A DNA stretch of 64,000 nt from Planifilum fulgidum (GTDB lineage Bacteria; Bacillota; Bacilli; Thermoactinomycetales; DSM-44946). The position numbers were made by a program, and so were the translations under genes. The notes under the pieces are model-generated. The model did no database searches. It was not told the DNA's origin and was given only the letters and a program-made list of their open reading frames with translations. The DNA lies in NCBI RefSeq assembly GCF_900113175.1, contig NZ_FOOK01000005.1, positions 1-64,000 on the forward strand. Direction: 5' to 3'. Below, piece by piece: positions 11,394 to 20,613 of the stretch; positions within the stretch are counted from its first letter, which is position 1, and every line of letters starts with the position of its first letter.

Positions 11394-12023
11394 GTGAACA
11401 AGGTGATTGTTTCGGCGAAAACCGTGGAGGAGGCGGTGGAGGAAGCCCTCGGCCGCCTCAAGGCCACCCGGGACCAGGTGCGGATTTCGGTGCTGGAGGA
11501 GCCCCGCAGGGGATGGTTTGGCCTTTTCGGGGCCCGTCCGGCGAAGGTGCAGGTGGAACGGATCGCTTCCACGGTGAACCCGGTGGAACAGGGCCTCCGG
11601 TTTCTGAAGGAGGTGCTCTCCACCATGGGGCTTTCCCTGGAGGTGGAGGTGCGAAAGGAGCAGGAAAGCGTCACCTTTGATCTGCGCGGGGAACAGTTGG
11701 GACTTGTCATCGGACGGCGCGGACAAACCCTGGACGCCCTGCAGTATCTGGTCAACATCGTGGCAAACCGCGGCGCCGAAACACGCCAACGGATCATTCT
11801 GGATGCGGGGGGCTTTCGGGAACGCCGGCGGAAAACCCTCCAGGGGCTGGCGGACCGGCTGGCCCGTCAGGTGCTTCGGACCGGCAAGGAAGTGAGGCTG
11901 GAACCGATGAGTCCGGCGGACAGGAAGGTGATTCACACCCGGATCCAGGCGGTGGAAGGGCTCACCACTTACAGCGAGGGGGAGGAGCCCGAACGCCGCG
12001 TCGTCATTGCTCCGAAAAAATAG
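11394..12023 (+). CDS. khpB: RNA-binding protein KhpB (Jag; Jag-N, KH and R3H domains)
   Basis: KhpB/Jag (209 aa) has an N-terminal Jag domain (VIVSAKTVEEAVEEAL), the conserved GWFGLFGARPAKV motif, a KH domain with GLVIGRRGQTLDALQYLV and a C-terminal R3H domain with RKTLQGLADRLARQV. The family binds RNA and affects cell elongation and division in Firmicutes. GTG at 11394 has AGGAGGG eight bases upstream, so the longer frame starting inside yidC is not used. Confidence 0.94.
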   Translation: MNKVIVSAKTVEEAVEEALGRLKATRDQVRISVLEEPRRGWFGLFGARPAKVQVERIASTVNPVEQGLRFLKEVLSTMGLSLEVEVRKEQESVTFDLRGEQLGLVIGRRGQTLDALQYLVNIVANRGAETRQRIILDAGGFRERRRKTLQGLADRLARQVLRTGKEVRLEPMSPADRKVIHTRIQAVEGLTTYSEGEEPERRVVIAPKK

Positions 12024-12040
12024 GAGCGAAAACTTGGGAA

Positions 12041-12064
12041 GCTCTCCTGGGGAGGGCATTTTTT
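12041..12064 (+). terminator. Terminator after khpB
   Basis: GCTCTCC (12041-12047) pairs with GGAGGGC (12051-12057, one G-U pair) and is followed by A and six T. Confidence 0.6.
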
Positions 12065-12181
12065 GTTTGCGGAGGCGGTTTTCATTTCCATCGGCGGTAT
12101 GCTATCATGAAAACCCAGGATATCCTATGAATGTGCAATCTTTGGGGAGGATGCCAAAGAGGGCATCCGGGGTGAGTGCCT

Positions 12182-13558
12182 ATGGAAAATGATACGATTG
12201 CGGCCATTTCCACGCCCGTCGGCGAGGGAGGAATCGCCGTCATCCGGGTGAGCGGACCGGAGGCGGTGGAGGTGGTCGATCGGGTATATAAGGGGAAGCG
12301 GTCCTTGACGGAAGTGGACACCCATACGGTTCACTACGGCCACATTCTCCATCCGGAGACGAAAGAGGTTCTCGACGAGGTGCTGGTCACCGTCATGCGG
12401 GCTCCGCGCACCTTCACCCGGGAGGATGTGGTGGAGGTGAGCTGCCACGGCGGCGTGGTTCCGGTGCAAAAGGTGCTGGAAGCGCTCCTTACGGCGGGAG
12501 CCCGTCTGGCCGAGCCGGGGGAGTTTACCAAGCGGGCCTTTCTGAACGGGCGGATCGACCTTTCTCAGGCGGAGGCGGTCATCGATTTGATCCGTTCCAA
12601 GACGGACCGGGCCGCCCGCGTGGCGATGGATCAGGCCCGGGGCCGTCTCTCCCGGTTGATCCGGAAGCTGCGGCAGGAAATCCTGGAGACCCTGGCCCAC
12701 CTGGCGGTCAATGTGGATTATCCGGAATATGATGCGGAAGAGTTGACGGCGAAGACGCTTCTTTCCCGTTGCCGCCAGATCGAGGGGGAGATCCTCCGGC
12801 TGCTGGAGACCGCGCGGCAGGGAAAAATTTTGCGTGACGGAATCGCCACGGTCATCGTCGGGCGGCCCAACGTGGGCAAGTCGTCCCTGCTGAACGCCCT
12901 TTCCCAGGAAAACAAGGCGATCGTGACCGACATCCCCGGAACCACCCGGGATGTGATCGAGGAATATGTGAACGTGCGGGGCATTCCGCTTCGCCTGGTG
13001 GACACCGCCGGCATTCGCGAAACCGAAGACGTGGTGGAACGGATCGGTGTGGAGCGTTCCCGCCGGGCCCTCGAACAGGCGGACCTGGTGTTGCTCGTGC
13101 TCAATTACGCGGAACCGCTGACGGAGGATGACCGGAAACTGCTTGAGGCGGTGCGCTCTCATACGGCGATCGTTGTGGTGAACAAGACGGACCTGGAGCG
13201 GCGGATTGATCTGGAGGAAGTGCGCCGCCTGATCGGCGACACGCCGCTCGTCACCCTGTCCCTGAAGGAGGAGCGGGGGCTCGACCGGCTGGAGGAGGCG
13301 ATCGGCGAACTCTTCTTCGCCGGCAAAGTGGAGGGGACGGAGGCCACGTACGTGAGCAATGTGCGCCACATCCACCTTCTGGAGCGGGCCCTCGGCAATG
13401 TCCGGGACGCCATCGCGGGAATCGAGGGGAATATCCCCCTCGACATGGTGGAAATCGATCTGAAAAACGCGTGGCAGCACCTGGGGGAGATCATCGGCGA
13501 AGCGGTGTCCGAGGATTTGATCGATCAGATCTTTTCCCAATTCTGTCTGGGCAAGTGA
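12182..13558 (+). CDS. mnmE: tRNA uridine-34 modification GTPase MnmE
   Basis: MnmE (458 aa) works with MnmG to make cmnm5U/cmnm5s2U at the tRNA wobble position. It has an N-terminal folate-binding domain (about 1-118), a helical domain carrying an inserted GTPase domain with G1 [10 protein letters not shown]3 DTAGI and G4 NKTD, and the C-terminal FCLGK ending with the essential cysteine. ATG at 12182 follows GGGGTGAG. It starts the mnmE-mnmG-rsmG run. Confidence 0.97.
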   Translation: MENDTIAAISTPVGEGGIAVIRVSGPEAVEVVDRVYKGKRSLTEVDTHTVHYGHILHPETKEVLDEVLVTVMRAPRTFTREDVVEVSCHGGVVPVQKVLEALLTAGARLAEPGEFTKRAFLNGRIDLSQAEAVIDLIRSKTDRAARVAMDQARGRLSRLIRKLRQEILETLAHLAVNVDYPEYDAEELTAKTLLSRCRQIEGEILRLLETARQGKILRDGIATVIVGRPNVGKSSLLNALSQENKAIVTDIPGTTRDVIEEYVNVRGIPLRLVDTAGIRETEDVVERIGVERSRRALEQADLVLLVLNYAEPLTEDDRKLLEAVRSHTAIVVVNKTDLERRIDLEEVRRLIGDTPLVTLSLKEERGLDRLEEAIGELFFAGKVEGTEATYVSNVRHIHLLERALGNVRDAIAGIEGNIPLDMVEIDLKNAWQHLGEIIGEAVSEDLIDQIFSQFCLGK

Positions 13559-13660
13559 AACTTCCAGGAGAGCGGGATGACATGACAGCTGTCCTGTGGC
13601 GGGCGGCCCACTTCCCGGACCCAGATGGTTTCACCGAGTTTCGAAAAAGGGGAGAAGAAA

Positions 13661-15547
13661 ATGAGTTATCGCGCTGGAGAGTACGATGTGATCGTCGTCG
13701 GCGCGGGGCATGCCGGTTGTGAGGCGGCTTTGGCCGCGGCGCGGATGGGTTGCCGGACGCTCCTGCTCACCCTGAGCCTGGACACCATCGCCTACATGCC
13801 CTGCAACCCTTCGATCGGCGGGCCGGCCAAGGGGCATGTGGTGCGGGAGATCGATGCCCTGGGCGGGGAAATGGCGCGAAATATCGACAAGACCCATATC
13901 CAGATGCGGATGCTCAACACCGGCAAGGGGCCGGCCGTCTACGCCCTGCGGGCCCAGGCGGACAAGGTGAAGTACCAGCAGGAGATGAAACGGACCCTGG
14001 AGGCGGAGCCCAATTTGGATCTCCATCAGGCGATGGTGGAGAAGCTGGTCGTCGAGGACGGGGTGTGCCGGGGGGTGATCACCCGCACCGGCGCCGAATA
14101 CCGCTCACGGGCCGTGGTGCTGACGACGGGGACCTATCTGCGCGGAAAAATTTTCATCGGCGATCTGTCCTACGAAAGCGGCCCGAACAACCTGCAGCCC
14201 TCCGTCAATCTGTCCTACAACCTGATGGATTTGGGCTTTGAGATGGTCCGATTCAAGACGGGGACTCCGCCCCGGGTGAACAGGCTGACCGTCGACACCG
14301 ACAAGATGGAGATCCAACCGGGGGATGAGGAGCCGCGGGCCTTCTCCTATGAGACCACCGAGTACATCACCGATCAGCTTCCCTGTTGGCTGACCTACAC
14401 CAATGAGCGGACCCATGAGGTGATCCGCCGCAATTTGCACCGGGCGCCGATGTATTCCGGAATGATCGAGGGGCGGGGCCCCCGCTACTGCCCCTCCATC
14501 GAGGACAAGATCGTCCGCTTTGCCGACAAGGCCCGCCACCAGATCTTCCTGGAGCCGGAGGGAAGAGACACCCTGGAGATGTATGTGCAGGGGTTGTCCA
14601 CCAGCTTGCCGGAGGATGTGCAGCGGGAGATGCTGCGGACGATCAGGGGCCTGGAAAAGGTGGAGATGATGCGCACCGGTTATGCCATCGAATACGACGC
14701 CATCGTCCCCACCCAGCTGTGGCCCAGCCTGGAGACGAAGCTGGTGGAGAACCTGTTTACGGCGGGGCAGATCAACGGCACCTCCGGCTATGAAGAAGCC
14801 GCCGGCCAGGGAATCATGGCCGGGATCAACGCCGCAAGGAAAGTGCAGGGGAAGGAGCCGGTGATCCTGGACCGTTCCCAGGCCTATATCGGCGTCATGA
14901 TCGACGATCTGGTGACCAAGGGAACGGAGGAGCCCTACCGCCTCCTCACCTCCCGGGCGGAATACCGCCTTCTCCTTCGCCATGACAACGCGGACCTCCG
15001 CTTGACGGAACTGGGTTATGAGATCGGATTGATCCCCGAGGAGCGGTACCGCCGGTTTGTCGCCAAAAAACAGGCGATCGAGCGGGAAATGGCGCGGCTG
15101 AGAGAGACGAGGGTGAAACCGACTCCCGAGGTTCAGCGGATCCTGCGGGAGGCCGGGTCCAGCGAATTGAACAGCGCCGTCGAGCTGGCCCAGCTGATCA
15201 AACGGCCCGAACTGGGGTACCGGGAGATCAGCCTCATCGCTCCGCCGCCGGAACCGGTTCCTCCGGAGGTGGCGGAACAGGTGGAGATCCAGCTGAAGTA
15301 TGAGGGATATATCCGGAAATCGCTGCAGCAGGTGGAAAAGATGAAGCGGATGGAGAACAAAAAGATTCCCTCGTGGGTGGACTATGACAAGATCCAGGGG
15401 ATTTCCTCGGAGTCCCGGGAAAAGCTGAAAAAGGTGCGCCCCCTGTCTCTCGGTCAGGCGTCGCGCATCTCGGGAGTCAATCCCGCGGACATCTCGATCC
15501 TGATGGTGTACATCGAACAGGGAGGAAAATCCTTCGCCAAGGCGTGA
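13661..15547 (+). CDS. mnmG: tRNA uridine-34 carboxymethylaminomethyl synthase MnmG (GidA)
   Basis: MnmG (628 aa) is the FAD/NADH-dependent partner of MnmE. The N-terminal FAD Rossmann motif is [18 protein letters not shown], followed by [18 protein letters not shown], the insertion domain, and the C-terminal helical domain with [18 protein letters not shown] chose ATG at 13661 with GGGGAG upstream over an in-frame start 36 bases earlier. A shortened relative of its FAD domain is encoded nearby at 16420-17793. Confidence 0.97.
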   Translation: MSYRAGEYDVIVVGAGHAGCEAALAAARMGCRTLLLTLSLDTIAYMPCNPSIGGPAKGHVVREIDALGGEMARNIDKTHIQMRMLNTGKGPAVYALRAQADKVKYQQEMKRTLEAEPNLDLHQAMVEKLVVEDGVCRGVITRTGAEYRSRAVVLTTGTYLRGKIFIGDLSYESGPNNLQPSVNLSYNLMDLGFEMVRFKTGTPPRVNRLTVDTDKMEIQPGDEEPRAFSYETTEYITDQLPCWLTYTNERTHEVIRRNLHRAPMYSGMIEGRGPRYCPSIEDKIVRFADKARHQIFLEPEGRDTLEMYVQGLSTSLPEDVQREMLRTIRGLEKVEMMRTGYAIEYDAIVPTQLWPSLETKLVENLFTAGQINGTSGYEEAAGQGIMAGINAARKVQGKEPVILDRSQAYIGVMIDDLVTKGTEEPYRLLTSRAEYRLLLRHDNADLRLTELGYEIGLIPEERYRRFVAKKQAIEREMARLRETRVKPTPEVQRILREAGSSELNSAVELAQLIKRPELGYREISLIAPPPEPVPPEVAEQVEIQLKYEGYIRKSLQQVEKMKRMENKKIPSWVDYDKIQGISSESREKLKKVRPLSLGQASRISGVNPADISILMVYIEQGGKSFAKA

Positions 15548-15637
15548 TGGACGAGCGCCGGGCCACGGAGAGGACCTTTGGCTATGGAAGGCCTTCCGGG
15601 TCCGGCTTTATTTCTGCCGATTGTGAAGGAGGATCTG

Positions 15638-16360
15638 ATGGTGGACATCCGGTCGCAGTTTCTGGGTCATGTGAAAAACCTGGGGTGGGAACTCTCCCCC
15701 GGGCAGTCGGAGCAGTTTGACCGCTATTTGCAGCTGTTGCTGTCAAAAAACCGGGTGATCAATCTGACGGCCCTCACCGAAGAGAGGGAAGTGTACATCA
15801 AGCATTTTTTCGATTCCCTTACGGTAGCCAAACCGGTGCCGATGGAGGAAATCAACACGGTGATCGATGTGGGGACGGGCGCCGGGTTTCCCGGCCTTCC
15901 GCTGAAAATCCTTTTTCCCCATCTCCGGATGGTCCTGGTGGATTCCCTGCGGAAACGGGTCGGTTTTCTGAGGGATGTGATCCGGGAGCTGAAGCTGGAT
16001 CAGACGGAGGCGATTCACGGACGGGCCGAGGAACTGGCGCGTCAGGAGAGCCATCGGGAACGGTTCGATCTGGCCGTGGCGCGGGCGGTGGCCCGCCTGC
16101 CGGTGTTGGCGGAACTGTGCTTGCCCTTTGTGCGCGTCGGCGGTTGGTTTGTGGCGATGAAGGGGCCGGATGCGGAGAGGGAACTGGAAGAGGCGGAGGG
16201 AGCCCTTCAAAGGTTGGGGGGCGGGGAAGTGAAACAAGAGGTGCTGTTCCTTCCGGAAGGGATGGGGGAGAGAAGGCTTTTGATCGTGAGGAAGCTGTCG
16301 CCCACTCCGGCCGCCTATCCGCGGCGACCGGGGATTCCGGCCAAAAATCCCCTTCGATGA
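15638..16360 (+). CDS. rsmG: 16S rRNA (guanine-527-N7)-methyltransferase RsmG
   Basis: RsmG (GidB, 240 aa) methylates G527 of 16S rRNA. The SAM-binding motif DVGTGAGFPGLPLKI, the following VDSLRKRVGFL and the ARAVARL segment are characteristic. ATG at 15638 has GAAGGAGG five to six bases upstream and gives the usual length; an earlier in-frame ATG (15578) has no good ribosome binding site. Loss of RsmG activity is known to give low-level streptomycin resistance in other bacteria. Confidence 0.95.
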   Translation: MVDIRSQFLGHVKNLGWELSPGQSEQFDRYLQLLLSKNRVINLTALTEEREVYIKHFFDSLTVAKPVPMEEINTVIDVGTGAGFPGLPLKILFPHLRMVLVDSLRKRVGFLRDVIRELKLDQTEAIHGRAEELARQESHRERFDLAVARAVARLPVLAELCLPFVRVGGWFVAMKGPDAERELEEAEGALQRLGGGEVKQEVLFLPEGMGERRLLIVRKLSPTPAAYPRRPGIPAKNPLR

Positions 16361-16381
16361 TCGGAAGGTCGAAAAAAGAAG

Positions 16382-16417
16382 AGGGCCGAATCATTTCCCG
16401 GGAAATGATTCGGCCCT
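16382..16417 (-). terminator. Long perfect hairpin between rsmG and the MnmG-like gene
   Basis: A 16-bp perfect stem (AGGGCCGAATCATTTC with its complement, loop CCGG) lies two bases past the minus-strand stop. On the minus strand it is followed by a T-rich run (complement of GAAAAAAGAAG), so it ends the leftward transcript. It can also block rsmG read-through. Confidence 0.85.
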
Positions 16418-16419
16418 GG

Positions 16420-17793
16420 TCATCCCAGATTGTTGATCAGGTTCCGCAGTCCGCGAAGGGCGATTTTTCTCTTTTCCGACGCGTCCAGCGTCGATTGGTT
16501 TTCTTTTCCCCTCGAAAAGGGCATGATATCTTCCCAGGCGTTGTAGCCGTAGGGATCCTCCAACTGGATCGCTTCCCGCTTCAGGGGGGTGCTGCCCGAC
16601 TGCTCCAGGATCTTTCGGGCTTGTTCCCGCTCGATGAAGGAGATCTTTCTTTTCTCCCGTTCCGGCTCGGAACTTGCCGGTCTGTTTCCCTGCCGGTTGA
16701 TTTGGCGCTGTTCGGAGGCCGGCCGTTGTTCAATGCGCTGCTCCTGCGGCGCCTTTTTGGGATGCAGAGGAGGGACGGACTGCGAATCGCCTTCCATCGG
16801 TTTTTTCTTTTCTGCCCCCCCGTCGGCAAACCTCATTTTCACCGTTTTGGGTTGAACCTTGGGTTTTGCTTCCTGTTCCGCCGCGGGGTCCTCCCCTTTG
16901 GAATCCTCCCATACCAAGGATTGAAAGCGGTTTTTGCCCGGCTTTTTTTCCTGGGTCGGACTTTCCCGGTAGATCAAGGGATGGACTTTGGCCGTGCCGT
17001 CGTTTCGCTGCTTTTTTCGGCGCGATCGGTCCATGCGAAGGAGCGGTTCCTGAGGCCCTGTGGCGCCCTTGGAGGTGAGGAGAGAGATGGGTGAGGCTTC
17101 TTGAGCGGCATGGGCGGAATTCCTTTTGGGCGCTTTGGTTCTTTCCTCCTCATCCTTTTGCCGAGGCTGCGGGGGGATTTGCACGGCTTTTTCCCGGCCG
17201 TTGGGACGGTCCAGCAGCTTACGTCTCAGGTAGTTGTTCCTCTGCCGATAGATGGAAGAGATCTCTTTCCTGACGGCTGGTTTGGCCTCCCTTTTTTCGC
17301 CGGCGGCATCCTTCTCTTCATCCTGTTCCGGATCCTGCTCCGGGTGGCGGCTGGTTCGGCGGAGCAGTTTTTCCCGGATCCGCATCTCCCGCTCCCGCAG
17401 GCTTTTGCTTGGACCGGAAGAAGGCGTCCGGGGATTGCCGATCTGCAACGCAGCGGGCTCGTCGGAGCCGGGAGGATGCTCATTGCGCTGGACCTGGGCC
17501 TGCAGGACATAGATGGACGAGTCCCGATCCGGTTGGTTGAGGGTGGTTTGGATGGTGATGGACGGCTGCTTTTTGTTCTTGTGTTCGCTGCCGGAGGGGA
17601 TAAATGCCTGGATCAGCTCTTGTTTTAACGGAGACTCGTCGGAGGTGCTCCACATCATTGAAGCGATGGTTCCCGGGGAGAGGGAGATCAACAGGGTGGA
17701 GCACCCTTCGCGGGTGGCAGCCAATGCTGTTTCGCGTCCCGAACGGCCAGAGCCTATGACGATCACGTCAAATTCTCCACCTGTAAGCTGCAC
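16420..17793 (-). CDS. MnmG-derived N-terminal FAD-fold fragment fused to a long charged disordered tail; function unknown
   Basis: 457 residues from GTG at 17793, which has a very good ribosome binding site (GAAGGAGGG, 6-7 bases upstream). Residues 8-46 copy the MnmG dinucleotide-binding start: FDVIVIGSGRSGRETALAA, then GCSTLLISLSPGTIASM. Residues 81-100 line up without gaps with MnmG around YALRAQ (here YVLQAQ). The part of MnmG between these blocks, including CNPSIGG, is replaced or lost, so a complete FAD site and enzyme activity are unlikely. From about 110 to 390 the chain is low complexity, rich in Lys, Arg, Glu, Gln and Pro. The last ~70 residues look ordered again (EREQARKILEQSG, DPYGYNAWEDIMPF) and end in a basic helix, ALRGLRNLINNLG. 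It lies downstream of the ParM-like gene on the same strand. I do not recognise a named family. Confidence 0.75.
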   Translation of the reverse strand: MQLTGGEFDVIVIGSGRSGRETALAATREGCSTLLISLSPGTIASMMWSTSDESPLKQELIQAFIPSGSEHKNKKQPSITIQTTLNQPDRDSSIYVLQAQVQRNEHPPGSDEPAALQIGNPRTPSSGPSKSLREREMRIREKLLRRTSRHPEQDPEQDEEKDAAGEKREAKPAVRKEISSIYRQRNNYLRRKLLDRPNGREKAVQIPPQPRQKDEEERTKAPKRNSAHAAQEASPISLLTSKGATGPQEPLLRMDRSRRKKQRNDGTAKVHPLIYRESPTQEKKPGKNRFQSLVWEDSKGEDPAAEQEAKPKVQPKTVKMRFADGGAEKKKPMEGDSQSVPPLHPKKAPQEQRIEQRPASEQRQINRQGNRPASSEPEREKRKISFIEREQARKILEQSGSTPLKREAIQLEDPYGYNAWEDIMPFSRGKENQSTLDASEKRKIALRGLRNLINNLG

Positions 17794-18104
17794 AGTCGTC
17801 CCTCCTTCGCAATGAAATTCCCCGCCGGGTCCGGACAAGAAAAAACGGCGATGCTGCGGAATCGGCCCGGTTGCGGGAGATGGGGAAGCCCGCCGTTCAG
17901 GCCGGGACAAAGCCGGAACGAAGGGATGACGGCTTTGCCGATTTCCGCAGCCACCTCCGGGCTCCGAACCATGATGGGGAACCATGTTCCCCGGGAACAC
18001 GTAACGATCCGGCCAGGGATTGGTTGTGGCGGTTTTTGGGGCGGAATCCCCCCGAAGTGGTCTCCGGGAGGATCAGCCCGCCTTTGATCGGAGGATGGGC
18101 GAAA
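17794..18104. other. 311-base spacer between the ParM-like and MnmG-like genes
   Basis: No convincing reading frame lies here. It holds the MnmG-like gene's ribosome binding site (17800-17808), a dyad CAAAGCCG/CGGCTTTG around 17910-17940, and the compact dyad cluster at 17976-17998. No clear sigma-A promoter was seen, so the downstream gene may be co-transcribed with the ParM-like gene. Confidence 0.5.
17976..17998. repeat. Clustered inverted repeats GGGGAAC/GTTCCCC
   Basis: GGGGAAC (17976-17982), CAT, GTTCCCC (17986-17992) form a perfect dyad. A third arm GGGAAC (17993-17998) follows at once, so GTTCCC/GGGAAC is a second perfect dyad sharing the middle arm. This looks like overlapping operator half-sites or a switchable hairpin. 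It resembles parS in the GTTCC...GGAAC arms but lacks the CACGTG core. Confidence 0.55.
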
Positions 18105-19271
18105 TCACTTTTTCTCCGTTTCTTCTTTCTTTTCGGGAACCGTAAATTCTTCCTGAATGGTGGCGGCCACTTCCTGTTCGCTTTTGACCGGAACCGATTT
18201 GGATTTGGATTGGGAGAATTTGCAGAGTCCGAAGGCGTTGGCAAATTGCGCTTCGATTCCGTAGTCTTCCGCAAAGATGAGCTTGTCTCCGAAGCGCTCG
18301 CGATAATAGGGCTTGAAGGGAATGGATGCGCCGCCGGTCAGGATGATGTAGGTGATGTCGTCCGCGTAATCGAGGCGATGCCACACCTCATCCACCATCG
18401 CTTGACCCACTTCCTGGATGCAGCTCTGGACGATTTCCGACACGTTGTACACTTTTCCTTTGAAGCTGATTTCTCCCGAATGGATGACGCGGTTGAGGCT
18501 CCAAATCTGATACTCTTTGCCGGTCTTGTCGGGATCGATTTCCCGGGTGAACTCCAGCAGCCGCTTGGACAGGAGCTGATACACGCTCAGCATGGCGTGG
18601 CGAGAGGAAAAGCTCTGCCGCTTGATGATCGTTTCGCCGTGAAGGGTTTCCACATCGGAGGTGCCGAACCCGAGATCGTTGATGCTCACCTTTTGGATGA
18701 ACAGGTCTTCGTTGAGGAGCTGGCCGTCCCGGTCGAGGGCGATGTGGAACAGGGTGGCCATCGGCTGGCTGATGACGTACAGGTTTTCCCGCTTGATTTC
18801 GAATTCGATCCTTCTGTAGGGGAGGTTCCCCTGTTTGACCTCAAAGCTGTGCTTGCCGATCAGACGGCGTTTCAATTCTTCCTTGTAGTCGATGTAACTG
18901 TCCGTGGGAAGGGCGACGGACACGATCGGCTCTTTGCATCCCTGGAGCATCAGACCGGTGCTGACGCGGAACATGATCAGGTATTCCTTTTCGCGGAACC
19001 AGGTGGGGCTGAACAGCCGGCGCTCGTGGGAATCAAAGAGTTCGTCGTCCCCGGATTGCTCGATGGCCAGCTTCCCCACGAACCATTCCCGATCCCCTTC
19101 CGACTCCCGGTACATGATGTTGTGGGGATCGTTGTTGTAGGTGATCTCTCCCACCCGATTGGGAACGACCATGTTGCGAATAAAAAGTTTGTAAAATTTG
19201 TCCCCGTGACGGCAGACCACTTTGGTGCCGTAATATCCCTGGTCGTTTCCTATGTAGACCGGTGTTACCAT
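18105..19271 (-). CDS. ParM/StbA-like actin-type ATPase (chromosomal)
   Basis: 388 residues of the actin/Hsp70 fold. The phosphate-1 loop is GNDQGYYGTK near the N terminus, phosphate-2 is DLGFGTSDVE near residue 210, and the adenosine motif is ILTGGAS near residue 325. This arrangement matches ParM/StbA/Alp proteins that form dynamic filaments for plasmid segregation. The C-terminal ~35 residues are charged and probably unstructured. I chose ATG at 19271 because it follows GGGGGG and because the promoter places the transcript start near 19315, too close to the earlier ATG at 19310. No small DNA-binding adaptor (ParR) follows directly; the next gene on this strand is the MnmG-derived protein. 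Confidence 0.85.
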   Translation of the reverse strand: MVTPVYIGNDQGYYGTKVVCRHGDKFYKLFIRNMVVPNRVGEITYNNDPHNIMYRESEGDREWFVGKLAIEQSGDDELFDSHERRLFSPTWFREKEYLIMFRVSTGLMLQGCKEPIVSVALPTDSYIDYKEELKRRLIGKHSFEVKQGNLPYRRIEFEIKRENLYVISQPMATLFHIALDRDGQLLNEDLFIQKVSINDLGFGTSDVETLHGETIIKRQSFSSRHAMLSVYQLLSKRLLEFTREIDPDKTGKEYQIWSLNRVIHSGEISFKGKVYNVSEIVQSCIQEVGQAMVDEVWHRLDYADDITYIILTGGASIPFKPYYRERFGDKLIFAEDYGIEAQFANAFGLCKFSQSKSKSVPVKSEQEVAATIQEEFTVPEKKEETEKK

Positions 19272-19321
19272 TTTGTCATTTCCCCCCATACCTCGCTGAT
19301 AGTCAGCCATCTCTTAAAATG

Positions 19322-19351
19322 ATTCTATCAGCCCTTGTGGATAAGGGTCAA
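19322..19351 (-). promoter_or_regulatory. Promoter of the ParM-like gene with a DnaA box in its spacer
   Basis: On the minus strand TTGACC (complement of 19346-19351) and TAGAAT (complement of 19322-19327) are separated by 18 bp. The spacer contains a perfect DnaA box TTATCCACA (complement of 19336-19344). DnaA bound here would cover the RNA polymerase contact region and should repress or modulate transcription. Confidence 0.7.
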
Positions 19352-19476
19352 CAAAAAATGACTTGATGTGACAAAAATCAAGGGACCCTTTTTCACCGCT
19401 TCATATTTCCCGGTGCAAAAAATTTTTAAGGAAAGAGGGGGGTAAAACACCTGTTCGAAAAGCGGTGTCTCCCCCC

Positions 19477-20613
19477 TCACAGGGATATCCGGGCCTTTCT
19501 TTTTTGGAAATCGGTTTCCGGATAATAGGTGTCCGCCACGATGACATTGGGTCCCGTGCAGCGGGCGGCCGGGCAGTAGCAGTGGAGGCGCCTGGCGACG
19601 GGGTGTCCGAGCCAGCGGTCAAAGGCGTCGCTCAGCCGGTCCCTCCGGATGTTCCCCAGGGGAGGAATGTCGCCGAAATCGGTGACGATGATGTCCCCGG
19701 TGAAGATGTTGACGTTGAGCCGGTTGCGTCCGTCCGGGTCGTGCCTGACGGTCACGCCCTCTTCCCGGTGGAGATCCCGCCACAATTCGACATCTTCCTC
19801 CCGGCTGCTGCAGGGGTAGAAGGGAAGGGTTCCGAACAGGATCCAGACGTCCGGGACCCGGGCCTTCAGCAGTCGGCGGACCGCATCCCGGTATTCATCC
19901 AGGGAGATCAGCTCCATGTCCCGGGCGAAATCGCTGGGGTACAGGGGGTGGATTTCGTGCCGGAGACATCCCATGGATGCCACGTCCCGGTGGATCGACT
20001 CAATGTGGGGGACGGTGAAGGGGCTGAGAAAGGTTTCGGCGGAGACGAACACCCCCGCTTTGGAAAGGGTTTTTGCGTTCTCCACCATTTGGACGAACAA
20101 CTTTTCCGCGGCGGCGGGGGAAACGTCCCGTTTGTGCCTGGCAAAGGCGATCCGGTGGAAATCCGAGGCATCCCTGTAATTGTAGGAGATATGGAGCACG
20201 TCCACATCCTCCACCCATCCCTCGTACCTGGAAAGGGGGAGGGTCAGATTGGTGTTGAGCTGGGTGTATAGCCCCCGCTCCCGGGCGTAGCGGAGGAGGG
20301 GCCGAATGATTTCCCTGACCGTTTTCGGATTGAAGACGGGTTCCCCGCCGGTGATGCTGAGGGTTTGCAGGGTGTCCACTTCTTCCAGGCGGCGGATCAG
20401 CTGTTCGACGGGAATCGGTTCTGCTTCCACCTCGGTGAGCATTTCCCCCACGGCGCAATGTTCGCAGCGAAGATTGCAAAGATGAGTGACGGTGAATTCC
20501 ACGCTGGTCAATTCGTAACGCCCCTTGGTGCTGCGGGTGTGCCAGGGGTCCCAAGGATCCCATTGGGGGGACAAGGGGCGTTTGCTTGTCTGTTGATCCA
20601 TGGCGGGATTCAC
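19477..20613 (-). CDS. yfkAB: Radical SAM protein of the YfkAB (CxCxxxxC) family
   Basis: 378 residues. The radical SAM cluster is CNLRCEHC (C46, C50, C53), followed by the SAM-binding GGEP in SITGGEPVFNP. Near the C terminus lies CYCPAARC, the CxCxxxxC motif that names the YfkAB group. The biochemical role of the family is not established. GTG at 20613 has AGGAGGTG five bases upstream; the longer frame to 20658 would start before that site. The gene diverges from noc, with a parS site in the gap. It is upstream of and parallel to the ParM-like gene, which has its own promoter. Confidence 0.88.
   Translation of the reverse strand: MNPAMDQQTSKRPLSPQWDPWDPWHTRSTKGRYELTSVEFTVTHLCNLRCEHCAVGEMLTEVEAEPIPVEQLIRRLEEVDTLQTLSITGGEPVFNPKTVREIIRPLLRYARERGLYTQLNTNLTLPLSRYEGWVEDVDVLHISYNYRDASDFHRIAFARHKRDVSPAAAEKLFVQMVENAKTLSKAGVFVSAETFLSPFTVPHIESIHRDVASMGCLRHEIHPLYPSDFARDMELISLDEYRDAVRRLLKARVPDVWILFGTLPFYPCSSREEDVELWRDLHREEGVTVRHDPDGRNRLNVNIFTGDIIVTDFGDIPPLGNIRRDRLSDAFDRWLGHPVARRLHCYCPAARCTGPNVIVADTYYPETDFQKRKARISL

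Noticed and set aside
17985-17999. TGTTCCCCGGGAACA as a third parS site
   Set aside because: It lacks the CACGTG core and is one base short of the parS length; it is better described as part of the dyad cluster.
16420-18000. The longer (526-codon) version of the MnmG-like gene
   Set aside because: The extra 69 codons upstream of 17793 are Pro/Arg-rich, have no homology to MnmG and lie before a near-ideal ribosome binding site that points to the GTG at 17793.
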